Source: an uncultured Massilia sp. (GTDB lineage Bacteria > Pseudomonadota > Gammaproteobacteria > Burkholderiales > Burkholderiaceae_D). Taken from it: a stretch of 64,000 nt of DNA. Below are positions 41,703-51,109 of this stretch, piece by piece (within the stretch, counting starts at the first letter, position 1; every line of letters begins with the position of its first letter). Below the pieces are notes generated by a model. It had not been told where the DNA came from. It ran no database searches and saw nothing but the letters and a program-made list of their open reading frames with translations. The stretch is from assembly GCF_913773735.1 (NCBI RefSeq), contig NZ_CAJYEB010000023.1, forward strand, positions 62,001 through 126,000, read 5' to 3'. Both the position numbers and the translations under genes were made by a program.

Positions 41703-43144
41703 TGGCCGCCACCTTCGTGGACATGCGCCGTATCTGGGGCGTGACGCGCCGGCGCGATCCGGCCACGGTCAAGTTCATGACCGGCCTGTCGCTGCTGCTG
41801 ACGGTGGCGATTCCCATCGTCGGCGGCCTGTTCCTGTGGCGCCAGCACACGCTGCCGGTCGTGCTGCTGCTGCGCATCCTGCTCGGCATCGGCGCCTTCT
41901 GGCTGGCGGTCGTCTGGGTCTGGCTGTTCGTGCCGGGCGCCGTGCTGATGAATTCGGCGGCTAATGCGCGCCTGCTGCCGCGCCAGCGCCGCCGCCTGGT
42001 GCAGATGGCGATCGCCGGCTGGCTGCTGGTGACGCTGGCCGCGGCGGTGGCGATCGGCGAGTGGGGCGCGTTCCCGATGGTGGGCCTGTACGTGCTCGGT
42101 TTTGCGCTGATGCGTGCCGGTCACCTGCAGGCGGTGGCGCTGACCGTGCTGCCCGGGTTCTGGCCTGCCCTGGCGAAATACGTGCTGCCGGCGCCGTTCG
42201 TCGCGGCCATCACCCACGGCACCGGCCTGTTGATGTTGTCGGCGCTGCTGCTGGTCGCGGTCGCATGGTCGCTGGCCAGGCTGTTCCCGGCCGCCGGCGA
42301 CCGCCACCTGCGCCGGCGCAGCGAACAGGTCGTGCGCCTGAGCCGCCTCGATGCCGGGGGCTGGGGCACGGTCGGCGAAACCGACAGCGTCATGACCGCG
42401 CCGGGCCTGCGCGCCTACCGCGCCATCCTGCGCCGCGATTGCCGCGCACCGCGCGCCGATGCGATGCTGATGCACGCCCTCGGACCGAACGCACACTGGA
42501 GCGCCTGGATCGCCGCCATCCTGCTCGTGGCGGGCCTGAACCTGTTCGCCTACCTGGTCGTGCTGGTGCGCGGCGCGGATGCCGTGCATTCCTTCATCGA
42601 GGGCTTTTCCTGGGGCGGCCTGTCGGGGCTGGCCCTGATGATCGCCTTCAGCACCGCCTCGATCCGCCAGCAGATGGACCGCAAGCGCGGCGAGCAGGCG
42701 CTGCTGCTGCTGACGCCGCTGGCGGGCGACCGCGCCCTGCTGAACCGGCGCCTGGGCACGCGCATGCTCCAGAACGCCCTGCTGCAGTGGGCGGCGATCA
42801 CCGCCGGCGTGCTCGCGACCGGCGCCCTGTTCGGTGACGCCGGGCTGATGCTGCGCCAGCTGGCGCTGTGCTGCCTGGGCGGACAGGTGGCACTGGCCTG
42901 CCTGTTCGGCGATTTTTCGCGCACACCCAAGCTGGGCATCGTCCGCGCCGTACTGCTGGGCGCGCTCGCCCTGTTCGAACTGGGCGTGGCCGCCGGCCTG
43001 GGCTGGCTGTGCGGCGCGCTGCTGCCGTGGATGTGGCCGTGGCTGATCGCGATCAGCGTCATCGCCGGCGCGCTGCAGGTGCGGCATGGCTGGCGCGTGC
43101 TGATGGCGGCCCCGGTCGCGTTTCCCGCGGGTCGGCTGGCCTAG
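41699..43144 (+). CDS. ABC transporter permease-like membrane protein
   Basis: 481-residue membrane protein with about ten to twelve hydrophobic helices in two blocks, around a soluble central portion (about 200-265). No conserved catalytic motif. It overlaps the ATPase gene by four bases and converges with the MFS gene, overlapping it by four bases at the 3' ends. The permease role is from context. Confidence 0.8.
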   Translation: MMAATFVDMRRIWGVTRRRDPATVKFMTGLSLLLTVAIPIVGGLFLWRQHTLPVVLLLRILLGIGAFWLAVVWVWLFVPGAVLMNSAANARLLPRQRRRLVQMAIAGWLLVTLAAAVAIGEWGAFPMVGLYVLGFALMRAGHLQAVALTVLPGFWPALAKYVLPAPFVAAITHGTGLLMLSALLLVAVAWSLARLFPAAGDRHLRRRSEQVVRLSRLDAGGWGTVGETDSVMTAPGLRAYRAILRRDCRAPRADAMLMHALGPNAHWSAWIAAILLVAGLNLFAYLVVLVRGADAVHSFIEGFSWGGLSGLALMIAFSTASIRQQMDRKRGEQALLLLTPLAGDRALLNRRLGTRMLQNALLQWAAITAGVLATGALFGDAGLMLRQLALCCLGGQVALACLFGDFSRTPKLGIVRAVLLGALALFELGVAAGLGWLCGALLPWMWPWLIAISVIAGALQVRHGWRVLMAAPVAFPAGRLA

Positions 43145-44559
43145 CGTTCAAGCGCCCCGCGCAGCCGGCTGGCGCTGACCGCCAGCGCCACGACGGTCGC
43201 CGCCACGGCGATGCCCAGGCACAGCCGGATCGCGTGCAGGCCGGCCGCGCCGCCCGCCAGGTCGCGGTCGAGCAGCGACAGCACGATCCCGACCAGCGCC
43301 GTGCCCAGGCACTGGCCGAAGGTGCGCACGATGGACAGGATGGCGGAGGCGTTGCTGCTGCGCTCGCGCGCCACGTTGGCCAGCATCTCGCGGTTGTTCG
43401 GGCTCTGGAACAGGCCGAAGCCGATGCCGCACAGCAGGTTGCGCCAGGCGATGTCCCAGGCCTGCGCCTCGGCCGGCAGCAGCGCCAGGCAGGCCAGGCC
43501 GGTCGCCAGCAGCGCCAGTCCCGCCGACGACAGCACCGCCGCCGGATGGCGGTCGGCCAGCCGGCCGGCGTGCGGCGCGGCTAGCATGATGCCGATCGGC
43601 CAGGGCGTGAACAGCAGGGCCGAATGCAGCGCGGAGTCGCCGTGCACGGTCTGGAACAGGAAGGGCAGGGCGACGAACGCGATGCCCTGGCCGACGAAGG
43701 ACGCCAGCGAGGCCAGTGCCGCCAGCGTGAAGCGCGCCGACGCGAAGATGTCGAGCGGGATGAGGGGCGCGGCGGCGCGCCGCTGGCGCCGCACGAACGC
43801 CCAGCCGGCGCCGAAGGCGAGCGCGCCGTACAGGCCGGCCGTGCGCCCGGCGTGCGGGTCGCTGCCCAGCCGGGCGCAGGCGTCGGCGGCCAGCAGGAAC
43901 GCGCCCATGGCGGCGGCCGACAGCACGGCGCCGGCGCCGTCGAAGCGGCCGCGCGCCGTCCGGGATTCGCCGGGCAGCGCGCGCAGCGCCAGCGCCACGC
44001 CGACGGCGCCCAGCGGCACGTTCACCGCGAACAGCCAGGGCCAGCCGGCCCAGGACAGCAGCGCGCCGCCCAGCGTGGGCCCGGCCGCCGTGCAGGCGGC
44101 GATCAGGAGGGCGTTCAGGCCCAGGATGCGCCCCAGCAGGCGCTGCGGGAAGATGGTCCGGTGGATGGCCGGCGCGATGCTCAGGCAGGCCGCCGCGCCC
44201 ACGCCCTGCAGCACGCGCAGCGCCACCAGCACCTCCAGCGACGGCGCCAGCGCGCAGCCCAGCGACGCCAGCGTGAACACGGCCAGGCCGGCGGCGAACA
44301 GGCGCCGGAAGCCGGTGCGCGCCGCCAGCGCGGCGAACAGCGCCAGCGTCATGGCGACCGCCAGCAGGTAGGCATTGGCCACCCACAGCGCGCCGCCGGC
44401 GGGCGCGTCCAGGGCGCGGGCGATCTGCGGCAGCGCCACGTTGACCATGCTGCCGTCCAGCACGGCCATCGCCGTCGCCGTCATGACGGCGCTCATCGCC
44501 AGGCGGCGCCGGGGGCCGGGCAGGCCGTCGTCGCCCGGTTCGTCGGAAAACAATGTCAT
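43141..44559 (-). CDS. MFS transporter, DHA2-like drug efflux type
   Basis: 472-residue major facilitator with about 14 hydrophobic helices. DGSMVNVALPQIARAL after the first helix and GAALLSWAGWPWLFAVNVPLGA before the fifth to sixth are typical of the 14-helix DHA2 drug exporters. It is divergent from a LysR regulator, with a 156-base gap, and probably controlled by it. The substrate is unknown. Confidence 0.88.
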   Translation of the reverse strand: MTLFSDEPGDDGLPGPRRRLAMSAVMTATAMAVLDGSMVNVALPQIARALDAPAGGALWVANAYLLAVAMTLALFAALAARTGFRRLFAAGLAVFTLASLGCALAPSLEVLVALRVLQGVGAAACLSIAPAIHRTIFPQRLLGRILGLNALLIAACTAAGPTLGGALLSWAGWPWLFAVNVPLGAVGVALALRALPGESRTARGRFDGAGAVLSAAAMGAFLLAADACARLGSDPHAGRTAGLYGALAFGAGWAFVRRQRRAAAPLIPLDIFASARFTLAALASLASFVGQGIAFVALPFLFQTVHGDSALHSALLFTPWPIGIMLAAPHAGRLADRHPAAVLSSAGLALLATGLACLALLPAEAQAWDIAWRNLLCGIGFGLFQSPNNREMLANVARERSSNASAILSIVRTFGQCLGTALVGIVLSLLDRDLAGGAAGLHAIRLCLGIAVAATVVALAVSASRLRGALER

Positions 44560-44643
44560 GGAAGCGTCCTTGGGGCGCGTTGCGCCTGTCGATCGGGCCA
44601 TCGACTATAGCGGCGCCGCCGGCATGGCGGAAGGCGCATGGCG

Positions 44644-44660
44644 TGCAATGACATCGTGCA
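44644..44660. promoter_or_regulatory. Possible LysR-type binding site between MFS and lysR
   Basis: TGCA-ATGACATCG-TGCA is a 4-base inverted repeat of the T-N11-A class, set inside a wider GCATGGCG/CGCCATGC repeat (44636-44673). It lies 56 bases before the lysR start in the divergent intergenic region. Confidence 0.4.
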
Positions 44661-44715
44661 TGCGGCGCCATGCCAGGACGCGTTGTCGCGGCCGGCCGTG
44701 TGCTAGCATCGGCGC

Positions 44716-45624
44716 ATGCTCGACGCCGACCTCGACCTGAACCTGCTCGTCGCCCTCGACGGCCTGCTGGCCGAAGCCAGCGTGGCCGGCGCCGCGCGCC
44801 GCCTGGGCCTGAGCGCCTCGGCGATGAGCCGCACCCTGGCGCGCCTGCGCGCGGCCACGGGCGACCCGCTGCTGGTGCGGGCCGGGCGCCGGATGGTGCC
44901 GACGCCGCATGCCGAGGCGCTGCGCGACCGCACGCACCAGGCGCTGCAGGAGGCGCGCGCCGTGCTGCGGCCGTCCGGCGGGACGCTGGACGTGGCGCAT
45001 CTCGCGCGCACCTTCACCATCCGCGCCAACGACGGCTTCGTGGAGGTGTTCGCGGCGCGCCTGATCGCCGCCGTCGCGGCCGTCGCGCCGGACGTGCGCC
45101 TGCGCTTCGCGCCCAAGCCCGACAAGACGGCCGGGCCGCTGCGCGAGGGCGCGGTCGACCTCGAGATCGGCGTGCTGGGCGAGATGGCGCCGGAGGTGCG
45201 GTTGCAGGCGCTGTTTCGCGACCGCTTCGTCGGCGTCGTGCGCCAGGGCCATCCGCTCGCCGCCGAAGCGCAGGTCGACGCGGCGCGGTATGCCGCGCTC
45301 GGGCACGTGGCGGCCTCGCGGCGCGGGCGTTTCGAGGGACCGGTGGACGTGGCGCTGGCCACGCTGGGGCTGGCGCGGCGCATCGTCGCCATCGTGCCGG
45401 GCTTCCCGGCGGCGCTGGCGGTGGTGCGCGCGTCCGACCTGGCGACGGTGCTGCCGGCCTCGTTCTGCGCCACCGGCGCGGCCATCGGCGTGCACGCGTT
45501 CGCGCTGCCGGTGGCGACGGCGCCGATCACGGTATCGCAGATGTGGCATCCGCGGCTGGATGCCGATCCGGCGCACCGCTGGTTGCGGCAGGTGGTGCTG
45601 GGGGTGTGCCGGGACGCGGCGTGA
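44716..45624 (+). CDS. LysR family transcriptional regulator
   Basis: 302 residues. LysR helix-turn-helix in the first 60 residues (LNLLVALDGLLAEASVAGAARRLGLSASAMSRTLARLR) and a LysR substrate domain with RFAPKPDKTAGPLREGAVDLEIG in the second half. It lies divergent to the MFS gene and probably regulates it. Similar LysR/MFS pairs are common in proteobacteria; the inducer is unknown. Confidence 0.92.
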   Translation: MLDADLDLNLLVALDGLLAEASVAGAARRLGLSASAMSRTLARLRAATGDPLLVRAGRRMVPTPHAEALRDRTHQALQEARAVLRPSGGTLDVAHLARTFTIRANDGFVEVFAARLIAAVAAVAPDVRLRFAPKPDKTAGPLREGAVDLEIGVLGEMAPEVRLQALFRDRFVGVVRQGHPLAAEAQVDAARYAALGHVAASRRGRFEGPVDVALATLGLARRIVAIVPGFPAALAVVRASDLATVLPASFCATGAAIGVHAFALPVATAPITVSQMWHPRLDADPAHRWLRQVVLGVCRDAA

Positions 45625-45640
45625 GTCCGCTGCCGCGCGC

Positions 45641-45740
45641 CGTCGCCCCGGACCTCGCCGGCTGCCTTGGCCGGGGGCCAAGGTGCGCGCATCACGGCAG
45701 CGCTCGGAAATTGGGCCCCGGCCTTGCGCCGGGGCGACGG
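45641..45740. repeat. Inverted repeat, CGTCGCCCCGG family (diverged copy)
   Basis: CGTCGCCCCGG and CGCCGGGGCGACG ends with imperfect arms and a centre containing GGTGCGCGCATCACGGCAGC, like the centre of the 33298 copy. Lies between the convergent lysR and ggt genes. Confidence 0.75.
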
Positions 45741-45776
45741 TCTTGCTGCCAACGATCTGTGGCAGTCAGCTGGGCC

Positions 45777-47540
45777 CTAGTGCCCCTTCTTCTGCACCAG
45801 CGCGCTGCCGACGCCGTGCCGGCGTCCTTCGCTGACCGCCGTCACGGTGCCGTCCGGGTTGAACACGATCGCGTTCGCCGCGCCGATCTCTTCCGGCGCC
45901 GGACTGGTGGCCCACTTGTGGCCGTACCCTTCCAGGGCCTTCGCCTGTTCGGTGCCGGCGAAGCCCGGCTCGACCTCGGTTTCCCTGCCGTTGCGCTGCG
46001 ACAGGCGCGGCGCGTCGATCGCCGCGCTCATCGGCATGCCGAGGTCGACGTGGTTGACGATGGTCTGCAGCACCGTCGTGATGATCGTCGCGCCGCCCGG
46101 GCTGCCGATGGTGAAGGCCGGCTTGCCGTCCTTGAAGGCGATCGTCGGCGCCATGCTGCTGCGCGGGCGCTTGTTCGCTTCCGGGATGTTCGGGGCCGGG
46201 CCGGTGAAGTCGAAGTCGGTCATCTCGTTGTTCAGCAGGAAGCCGTAGCCCGGCACGACGATGCCGCTGCCGCCCCAGGACTCGATCGTGAACGTGTAGG
46301 CGACGATGTTGCCGTCCTTGTCCGACACGGCCAGGTGCGTGGTGTGCGTGCCTTCGCGCTGGATCAGGTTGGCCTGCGGGCGCAGCGGGAAGCTCTGGTC
46401 GTTCTCGTACAGGAAGGCGTCGCCGGCCGCGACGGGACCGGCGGCGGCGCGGTCCGGCCGGATCAGCGAGCGGCGCTGGGCCGCGAACTGCTTGGTCAGC
46501 ATGCCCTCGATCGGCGCGTCGACGTATTCCGGGTCGGCCAGGTAGGCGTTGCGGTCGGCGAAGGCCAGGCGGCTCGCTTCCAGGTACAGGTGCTCGACGC
46601 CGGCGCGCGGCATCGCCTTGAGGTCGAAGCCCTCGAGGATGTTGAGCGCCTCGGCCACCGCCACGCCGCCGCTGCTGGGCAGGGGCATGCCGTAGATGTC
46701 GTAGCCGCGGTAGGTCGAGCGCACCGGCTGGCGGATGCGCGCCTCGTAGTTGGCCAGGTCGGCCATGCTCATCGTGCCGGGGCGCACCTGGGCGGTGCCC
46801 GCCAGCGGCGGCTGGTTGACGGCGGCGACGATCGCCTGCGCCATCGGCCCGCCGTAGAACGCCTTGTAGCCCTGCGCGGCGATGGCGCGGTAGGCCTTGG
46901 CCAGGTCCGGGTTCTTGACGATGGTGCCGGCGGGCAGCGCCTTGCCGTTCTTCAGGTAGAGCCGGCTGGTGGTCGAGAAGAGTTGAAATTTTCTTTCATT
47001 TTCGGTCACTAATTTATTAAAAGTTTCACTGACCGGAAAGCCTTTCGTGGCGACGCCGATGGCCGGCGCCAGCACCTGCTTGAACGACATGGTGCCGTAG
47101 CGTTCCAGGGCCTCGTGCCAGCCGCGCACGGTGCCCGGCACGCCGACCGCGGCGCCGCTGGCGACGGCCGTGTCGAAGTCGACCGGCCGGCCGTTTTCCT
47201 GGAACACGGCCGGGCTGAACGAGGACGGCGCCGTCTCGCGGTGGTCGATGGTGATGACGCGCTTGTCCTTGGCGAGGTAGATCACCATGAAGCCGCCGCC
47301 GCCGATGCCGCAGCTGAACGGATCGGTCACGCCCAGCGTCGCGGCGGCGGCGACGGCCGCGTCGATGGCGTTGCCGCCCTTGTTGAGGATCGTCATCGCG
47401 GATTCGGACGCCTTCTCGCTGATGGTGGCGACGGCGCCGCCGGTGCCGGTGGCGACCGGGGTCTTGGCGAGCGCGAGCGGCGGCGCGAGGACGATGGACA
47501 GGATCAGCCCGCAGGTGAGGGCTCTGGCGGATGTGGTCAT
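45777..47540 (-). CDS. ggt: Gamma-glutamyltransferase
   Basis: Periplasmic Ntn-hydrolase of 587 residues that cleaves or transfers the gamma-glutamyl group of glutathione and related peptides. The signal peptide is about 1-25. It self-cleaves before the catalytic Thr400 in EGTHTTHLAVSDKDGN, giving a large (about 375-residue) and small subunit. NPDL, MPLPSSGGVAV and GGSGIVVPGYGFLLNNEM are family stretches. Codons 168-188 form a strikingly AT-rich patch (plus-strand 46978-47038) in an otherwise GC-rich gene. Confidence 0.95.
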   Translation of the reverse strand: MTTSARALTCGLILSIVLAPPLALAKTPVATGTGGAVATISEKASESAMTILNKGGNAIDAAVAAAATLGVTDPFSCGIGGGGFMVIYLAKDKRVITIDHRETAPSSFSPAVFQENGRPVDFDTAVASGAAVGVPGTVRGWHEALERYGTMSFKQVLAPAIGVATKGFPVSETFNKLVTENERKFQLFSTTSRLYLKNGKALPAGTIVKNPDLAKAYRAIAAQGYKAFYGGPMAQAIVAAVNQPPLAGTAQVRPGTMSMADLANYEARIRQPVRSTYRGYDIYGMPLPSSGGVAVAEALNILEGFDLKAMPRAGVEHLYLEASRLAFADRNAYLADPEYVDAPIEGMLTKQFAAQRRSLIRPDRAAAGPVAAGDAFLYENDQSFPLRPQANLIQREGTHTTHLAVSDKDGNIVAYTFTIESWGGSGIVVPGYGFLLNNEMTDFDFTGPAPNIPEANKRPRSSMAPTIAFKDGKPAFTIGSPGGATIITTVLQTIVNHVDLGMPMSAAIDAPRLSQRNGRETEVEPGFAGTEQAKALEGYGHKWATSPAPEEIGAANAIVFNPDGTVTAVSEGRRHGVGSALVQKKGH

Positions 47541-47577
47541 GGGGCGGGAGGCGTGGAAGTGGGAATCGGAACGAGGT

Positions 47578-47985
47578 TCATGGCGTGCGCACCATCAGCG
47601 TGACGGGGATGACGTCGCCGGGCCGCGCGTTGCCGGCGGCGCGCGCGGGCGGCAGCGCGGCCGGATCGAGCGCGATGCGGGCGCCGCGCAGCGCACGGGG
47701 CGCGGCCGAGGGCTGGTCCGGCCCCAGCGTGATCTCTTCCTGGCCGCCGGGACCGTCGACGAGGAACCGGAAGGCGAGGCGCCCGGCCCAGATGCACTGG
47801 ACGTTCGGCGGGCAGCGGCTGTCGCTGAAGCTGTCGTAGGTGATCTTGACGTTGCGCGCCAGCGTCGCGCTCTGCTGCGGCCTGAGCGGATAGCTGCCGG
47901 GCTGGATCGGCGCGGCGACGCAGGCGGCAAGCAGCGCCGCCGCCAGGCATGCGAACAGGGAGGACAGGTACCGCGGCATTCCCAT
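47578..47985 (-). CDS. Lipoprotein with conserved SRCPPNVQCIWAG motif
   Basis: 135 residues with a lipoprotein signal; lipobox LLAAC gives Cys22. The mature protein is beta-rich, and the stretch DSRCPPNVQCIWAGRLAF is a recurring motif of a small family of outer-membrane-like or periplasmic proteins without known function. The two Cys of the motif could form a disulfide. It is followed by ggt after 37 bases on the same strand. Confidence 0.8.
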   Translation of the reverse strand: MGMPRYLSSLFACLAAALLAACVAAPIQPGSYPLRPQQSATLARNVKITYDSFSDSRCPPNVQCIWAGRLAFRFLVDGPGGQEEITLGPDQPSAAPRALRGARIALDPAALPPARAAGNARPGDVIPVTLMVRTP

Positions 47986-48023
47986 CGTGACGTCCGGTTA
48001 TTTGCGTTAAGCCAATAATAACA

Positions 48024-48107
48024 AAACCGGGGTCAGAGCCGGGGTCAGAGCCGGATTTTTGGAAATTTCCTGAAATCGGGCTCTGACCCCGGCTCTGACC
48101 CCGGTTT
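48024..48107. repeat. Long inverted repeat, tandem GGGGTCAGAGCC copies
   Basis: Each 29-base arm contains two direct copies of GGGGTCAGAGCC; the right arm is the exact complement. The centre has an AT-rich inverted GGAAATTTCC. It is a doubled form of the 1021-1061 repeat and lies between the lipoprotein gene and an MFS gene. Confidence 0.92.
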
Positions 48108-48115
48108 GATGTGGG

Positions 48116-49606
48116 TCATTTGGCGGGCGGGGTGGCCGGCGTTGCGGCCAGCGAGACGTGCGGCAGGAACCACAGCACGGCGAGGGCGAGCAGTACGATG
48201 GCGGTGCCGGCGCCGAAGACGTTGGCGATGGCGTGGCGGTAGACGGCGCGCAGGGCCGGGTCCAGCACGGCGCCCGTGCCCGCGCTGGCCGCGGCGGCGA
48301 CGCCGTGGGCGTGCAGCTGGTGCGCCAGGATCGCGCCCGAGCCCGTCACGCCCAGCAGGCCGCCGAGCGAGCGGAAGAAGGTCAGCATCGCCGTGCCCAC
48401 GCCGCGCCGCGGCAGCGGCAGCGCGTGCTGCACGACGATGGTCATGTTCGGCATCACCAGGCCCAGGCCCGCGCCCAGCATGAAGATCGGCGGCTCGATG
48501 TACGGGTAGCCCAGGCCCCGGTCCATCGCCAGCGCCAGCGCGCCGAAGGACAGCACCGCCACCGCCAGGCCCAGCACCTGCGCCTGCTTGTATTTGCTGG
48601 TGCGCGCCATGATGCGGCCGTTGACGGTGGAGGCGATGATCATGCCGATCATCATCGGCACCGTCAGCATGCCCGAGTCCGCCGGGCTGCTGCCCATCAC
48701 GAGCTGGAAGAACAGCGGGAAGAACACGCTGGCGCCCATCAGGCCCATGAAGGTCAGCGCCATCACGATGCTGGCGACGTTGAACACGCGGCTGTGGAAC
48801 AGGTCCGGCGGCAGCACCGGCTCGGCGGCGCGGCGCAGGTGGAGCACCAGCCAGCCGCCCAGCACCACCGCCAGCGCGGCGCAGGCCTTGATCTGGGGGG
48901 CGTCCCACGCCCATTCGGTGCCGCCCAGGGCCAGGACCAGCAGCAGCGCCACGATGGCGCCCGTCAGCAGGACCGAGCCCAGGTAGTCGATGCGGTGCGC
49001 GTGCGTCACCACCGGCTTCTTCAGGGAGCGGGCGATCGCCCACAGGGCCAGCGCGCCGATCGGCAGGTTGATGTAGAAGATCCAGTGCCAGGACAGCCAG
49101 TCCGTCATCACGCCGCCCAGCACCGGGCCGAGCACGCTGGTGACCGCGAACACGATGGCGATCGAACCCTGGCGCCGCGCGCGTTCGCCCGGCGTCACCA
49201 GGTCGGCGATGATGATCTGGGCCAGCGGCATGAAGCCGCCCGAGCCCAGGCCCTGGATTGCGCGGAACACGATCAGCTGCGTCATGTCCTGCGCCAGGCC
49301 GCACAGCACGGAGCCGGCCAGGAAGGTGATCAGGGCCGTGAACACCATCGGCCGGCGGCCGTACTGGTCGGCCAGCTTGCCGTACAGCGGCATGGTGGCG
49401 GTGGAGGCGAGCACGTAGGCGGTGACGACCCAGGACAGGTGGGCCATGCCGCCCAGGTCGCCGACGATGCGCGGCAGGGCGGTGGCGACGATGCTCTGGT
49501 CGAGCGCGCCCAGGCCCAGCACGGCCATCAGCGCGAGGTAGACGGCGCGGATTTCGCTGGCGGAGGCCTGGGCCGGTATGTCCTGCGGTGGCTTGGTGTG
49601 GGTCAT
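48116..49606 (-). CDS. MDR family MFS transporter (EmrB/QacA, 14-helix type)
   Basis: 496 residues with 14 hydrophobic helices. LGALDQSIVATALPRIVGDLGG is the motif D1 and PLYGKLADQYGRRPM the motif A of the DHA2 drug exporters. It is in one operon with a MarR gene whose end overlaps its start by four bases. The two together look like a drug-responsive efflux unit. Confidence 0.93.
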   Translation of the reverse strand: MTHTKPPQDIPAQASASEIRAVYLALMAVLGLGALDQSIVATALPRIVGDLGGMAHLSWVVTAYVLASTATMPLYGKLADQYGRRPMVFTALITFLAGSVLCGLAQDMTQLIVFRAIQGLGSGGFMPLAQIIIADLVTPGERARRQGSIAIVFAVTSVLGPVLGGVMTDWLSWHWIFYINLPIGALALWAIARSLKKPVVTHAHRIDYLGSVLLTGAIVALLLVLALGGTEWAWDAPQIKACAALAVVLGGWLVLHLRRAAEPVLPPDLFHSRVFNVASIVMALTFMGLMGASVFFPLFFQLVMGSSPADSGMLTVPMMIGMIIASTVNGRIMARTSKYKQAQVLGLAVAVLSFGALALAMDRGLGYPYIEPPIFMLGAGLGLVMPNMTIVVQHALPLPRRGVGTAMLTFFRSLGGLLGVTGSGAILAHQLHAHGVAAAASAGTGAVLDPALRAVYRHAIANVFGAGTAIVLLALAVLWFLPHVSLAATPATPPAK

Positions 49607-50058
49607 GGCCGGGCGATCAGGTTGAGCGGTTCGATGGCGGCCGACAGCTGGTCCATCTGCGCCGGGGTGAGGCGGGCGACGCGCTGCGCCAGCCAGTCGA
49701 GGCGGTGGGCGCGCAGGGCCTGCACGCGCGCCGTGCCGGCCTCGGTCAGGACCAGCCCGGTACGGCGGCGGTCGGCGGCATCGGGGGCCGCGCGCGCCAC
49801 CAGGCCGGCGTCTACCAGCGCCTTGACCTGCGCGCTCATGGTCGGGCTGCGCACCTGCTGCATGCGCGCCAGCGCGGCCACGCCGATGCCCGGCCGCTCG
49901 CCGATGGCGGCCAGCAGCATGGTCTGCAGCATCGACAGGCCGGTGTCCTGGCGCTCGACGTCGCGGCGCATTTCGCGCACCAAGCGCTTGAAGGCATTGC
50001 GCAGGTCTTCCGACAGGGCGAGGGCGCGCGCCGTCGGGGGGGGATCGGGTCGGGTCAT
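49603..50058 (-). CDS. MarR family transcriptional regulator
   Basis: 151 residues with a MarR winged helix: GIGVAALARMQQVRSPTMSAQVKALVDAGLV forms the DNA-reading part and RRRTGLVLTEAGTARV the wing. It is transcribed before the MFS gene and overlaps it (ATGA). The palindrome at 50070-50084 lies 12 bases upstream, so it very probably represses its own operon and is relieved by a small molecule. Confidence 0.94.
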   Translation of the reverse strand: MTRPDPPPTARALALSEDLRNAFKRLVREMRRDVERQDTGLSMLQTMLLAAIGERPGIGVAALARMQQVRSPTMSAQVKALVDAGLVARAAPDAADRRRTGLVLTEAGTARVQALRAHRLDWLAQRVARLTPAQMDQLSAAIEPLNLIARP

Positions 50059-50069
50059 CGTCTTTGATA

Positions 50070-50084
50070 TAGGTAGGCTACCTA
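50070..50084. promoter_or_regulatory. Palindromic operator of the MarR-MFS operon
   Basis: TAGGTAG-G-CTACCTA is a perfect 7-base inverted repeat with a one-base centre, immediately before the marR start, as expected for MarR-type autoregulation. Confidence 0.8.
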
Positions 50085-50205
50085 ATCATGTTACGCCGAA
50101 CGGGACGTGAACGCAAACCCGTTTCCGTTGGCAAACCATCGAATCGCCGCAAGACGCGGTATGCTGGCGCGGCATGGCCCGATCCATCCCTGACGAGGCA
50201 TACCG

Positions 50206-51090
50206 ATGACACGCTTGCGCGCGGACGACTTCGATCCCGAAGTGCTGCAACTCTTCGACGGCTACGTGCATGGCCGCATCACCCGGCGCGACTTCCTGGC
50301 GCGCGCCGGCCGCTACGCCGCCGGCGGCGCCACCGCCGCCACGCTGCTGGCGCAGCTGTCGCCGTCGTTCGCCGCGCCGGTGGTGGCCCCGGGCGACGCC
50401 CGGCTCGAGACCGGCTACCGCGAATTCCCGTCGCCGCAGGGCCACGGCAAGCTGCGCGGCTACCTGGCGCGGCCGGCGCGCGCCGCGGGCGCGCTGCCGG
50501 CCATCCTGGTCGCGCACGAGAACCGCGGCCTGAATCCGCACATCGAGGACGTGGCGCGCCGCGTGGCGCTGGCCGGTTACGTCGCCTTCGCGCCGGACGC
50601 GCTGTTCCCGCTGGGCGGCTATCCCGGCGACGAGGACGAGGCGCGTGCGCTGTTCCTCCGGCTCGACCAGGTCCGCACGCGCGCCGACTTCCTCGCGGCC
50701 GCGCACCTGCTCGCCACGCTGCCGCAGGCGACGGGCAAGGTGGGCGTGGTCGGGTTCTGCTGGGGCGGCGGCATCGCCAACTACCTCGCCACGCAATGGC
50801 CGGACCTGGGCGCGGCGGTGCCGTTCTACGGCGCCCAGCCGCCGGCGGCCGAAGTCGCCACGATCCGCACGCCGCTGATGATCCACGACGCCGGCCGGGA
50901 CGAGCGCATCCTGGCCGGCTGGCCGGCCTACGAGGAAGCGCTGAAGGCGCACCGGGTGCCGTACCGGCATGTCACCTATCCCGGCGTCGAGCATGGCTTC
51001 CACAACGACACGACGCCGCGCTACGACGAGGCGGCGGCCAGGCTGGCGTGGGAGAGGACGATGGCGTTCTTCAAGGAAAAGCTGGCCTGA
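50206..51090 (+). CDS. Tat-exported dienelactone hydrolase family protein (YghX-like)
   Basis: 294-residue alpha/beta hydrolase. A 25-residue N-terminal stretch is followed by a twin-Arg motif, TRRDFLARAG, and a hydrophobic segment ending near SFA, so it should be exported by Tat. The dienelactone hydrolase nucleophile is the Cys in VVGFCWGGG; the acid is in HDAGRDERI and the His in PGVEHGFHN. The layout matches E. coli YghX. Natural substrate unknown. Confidence 0.9.
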   Translation: MTRLRADDFDPEVLQLFDGYVHGRITRRDFLARAGRYAAGGATAATLLAQLSPSFAAPVVAPGDARLETGYREFPSPQGHGKLRGYLARPARAAGALPAILVAHENRGLNPHIEDVARRVALAGYVAFAPDALFPLGGYPGDEDEARALFLRLDQVRTRADFLAAAHLLATLPQATGKVGVVGFCWGGGIANYLATQWPDLGAAVPFYGAQPPAAEVATIRTPLMIHDAGRDERILAGWPAYEEALKAHRVPYRHVTYPGVEHGFHNDTTPRYDEAAARLAWERTMAFFKEKLA

Positions 51091-51109
51091 GCACAGGGTC
51101 GAATTGCTC

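Noticed and set aside
48158..50110. 650-codon frame antisense to the MFS and marR genes
   Set aside because: Covers two clearly coding genes on the other strand and has shadow composition.
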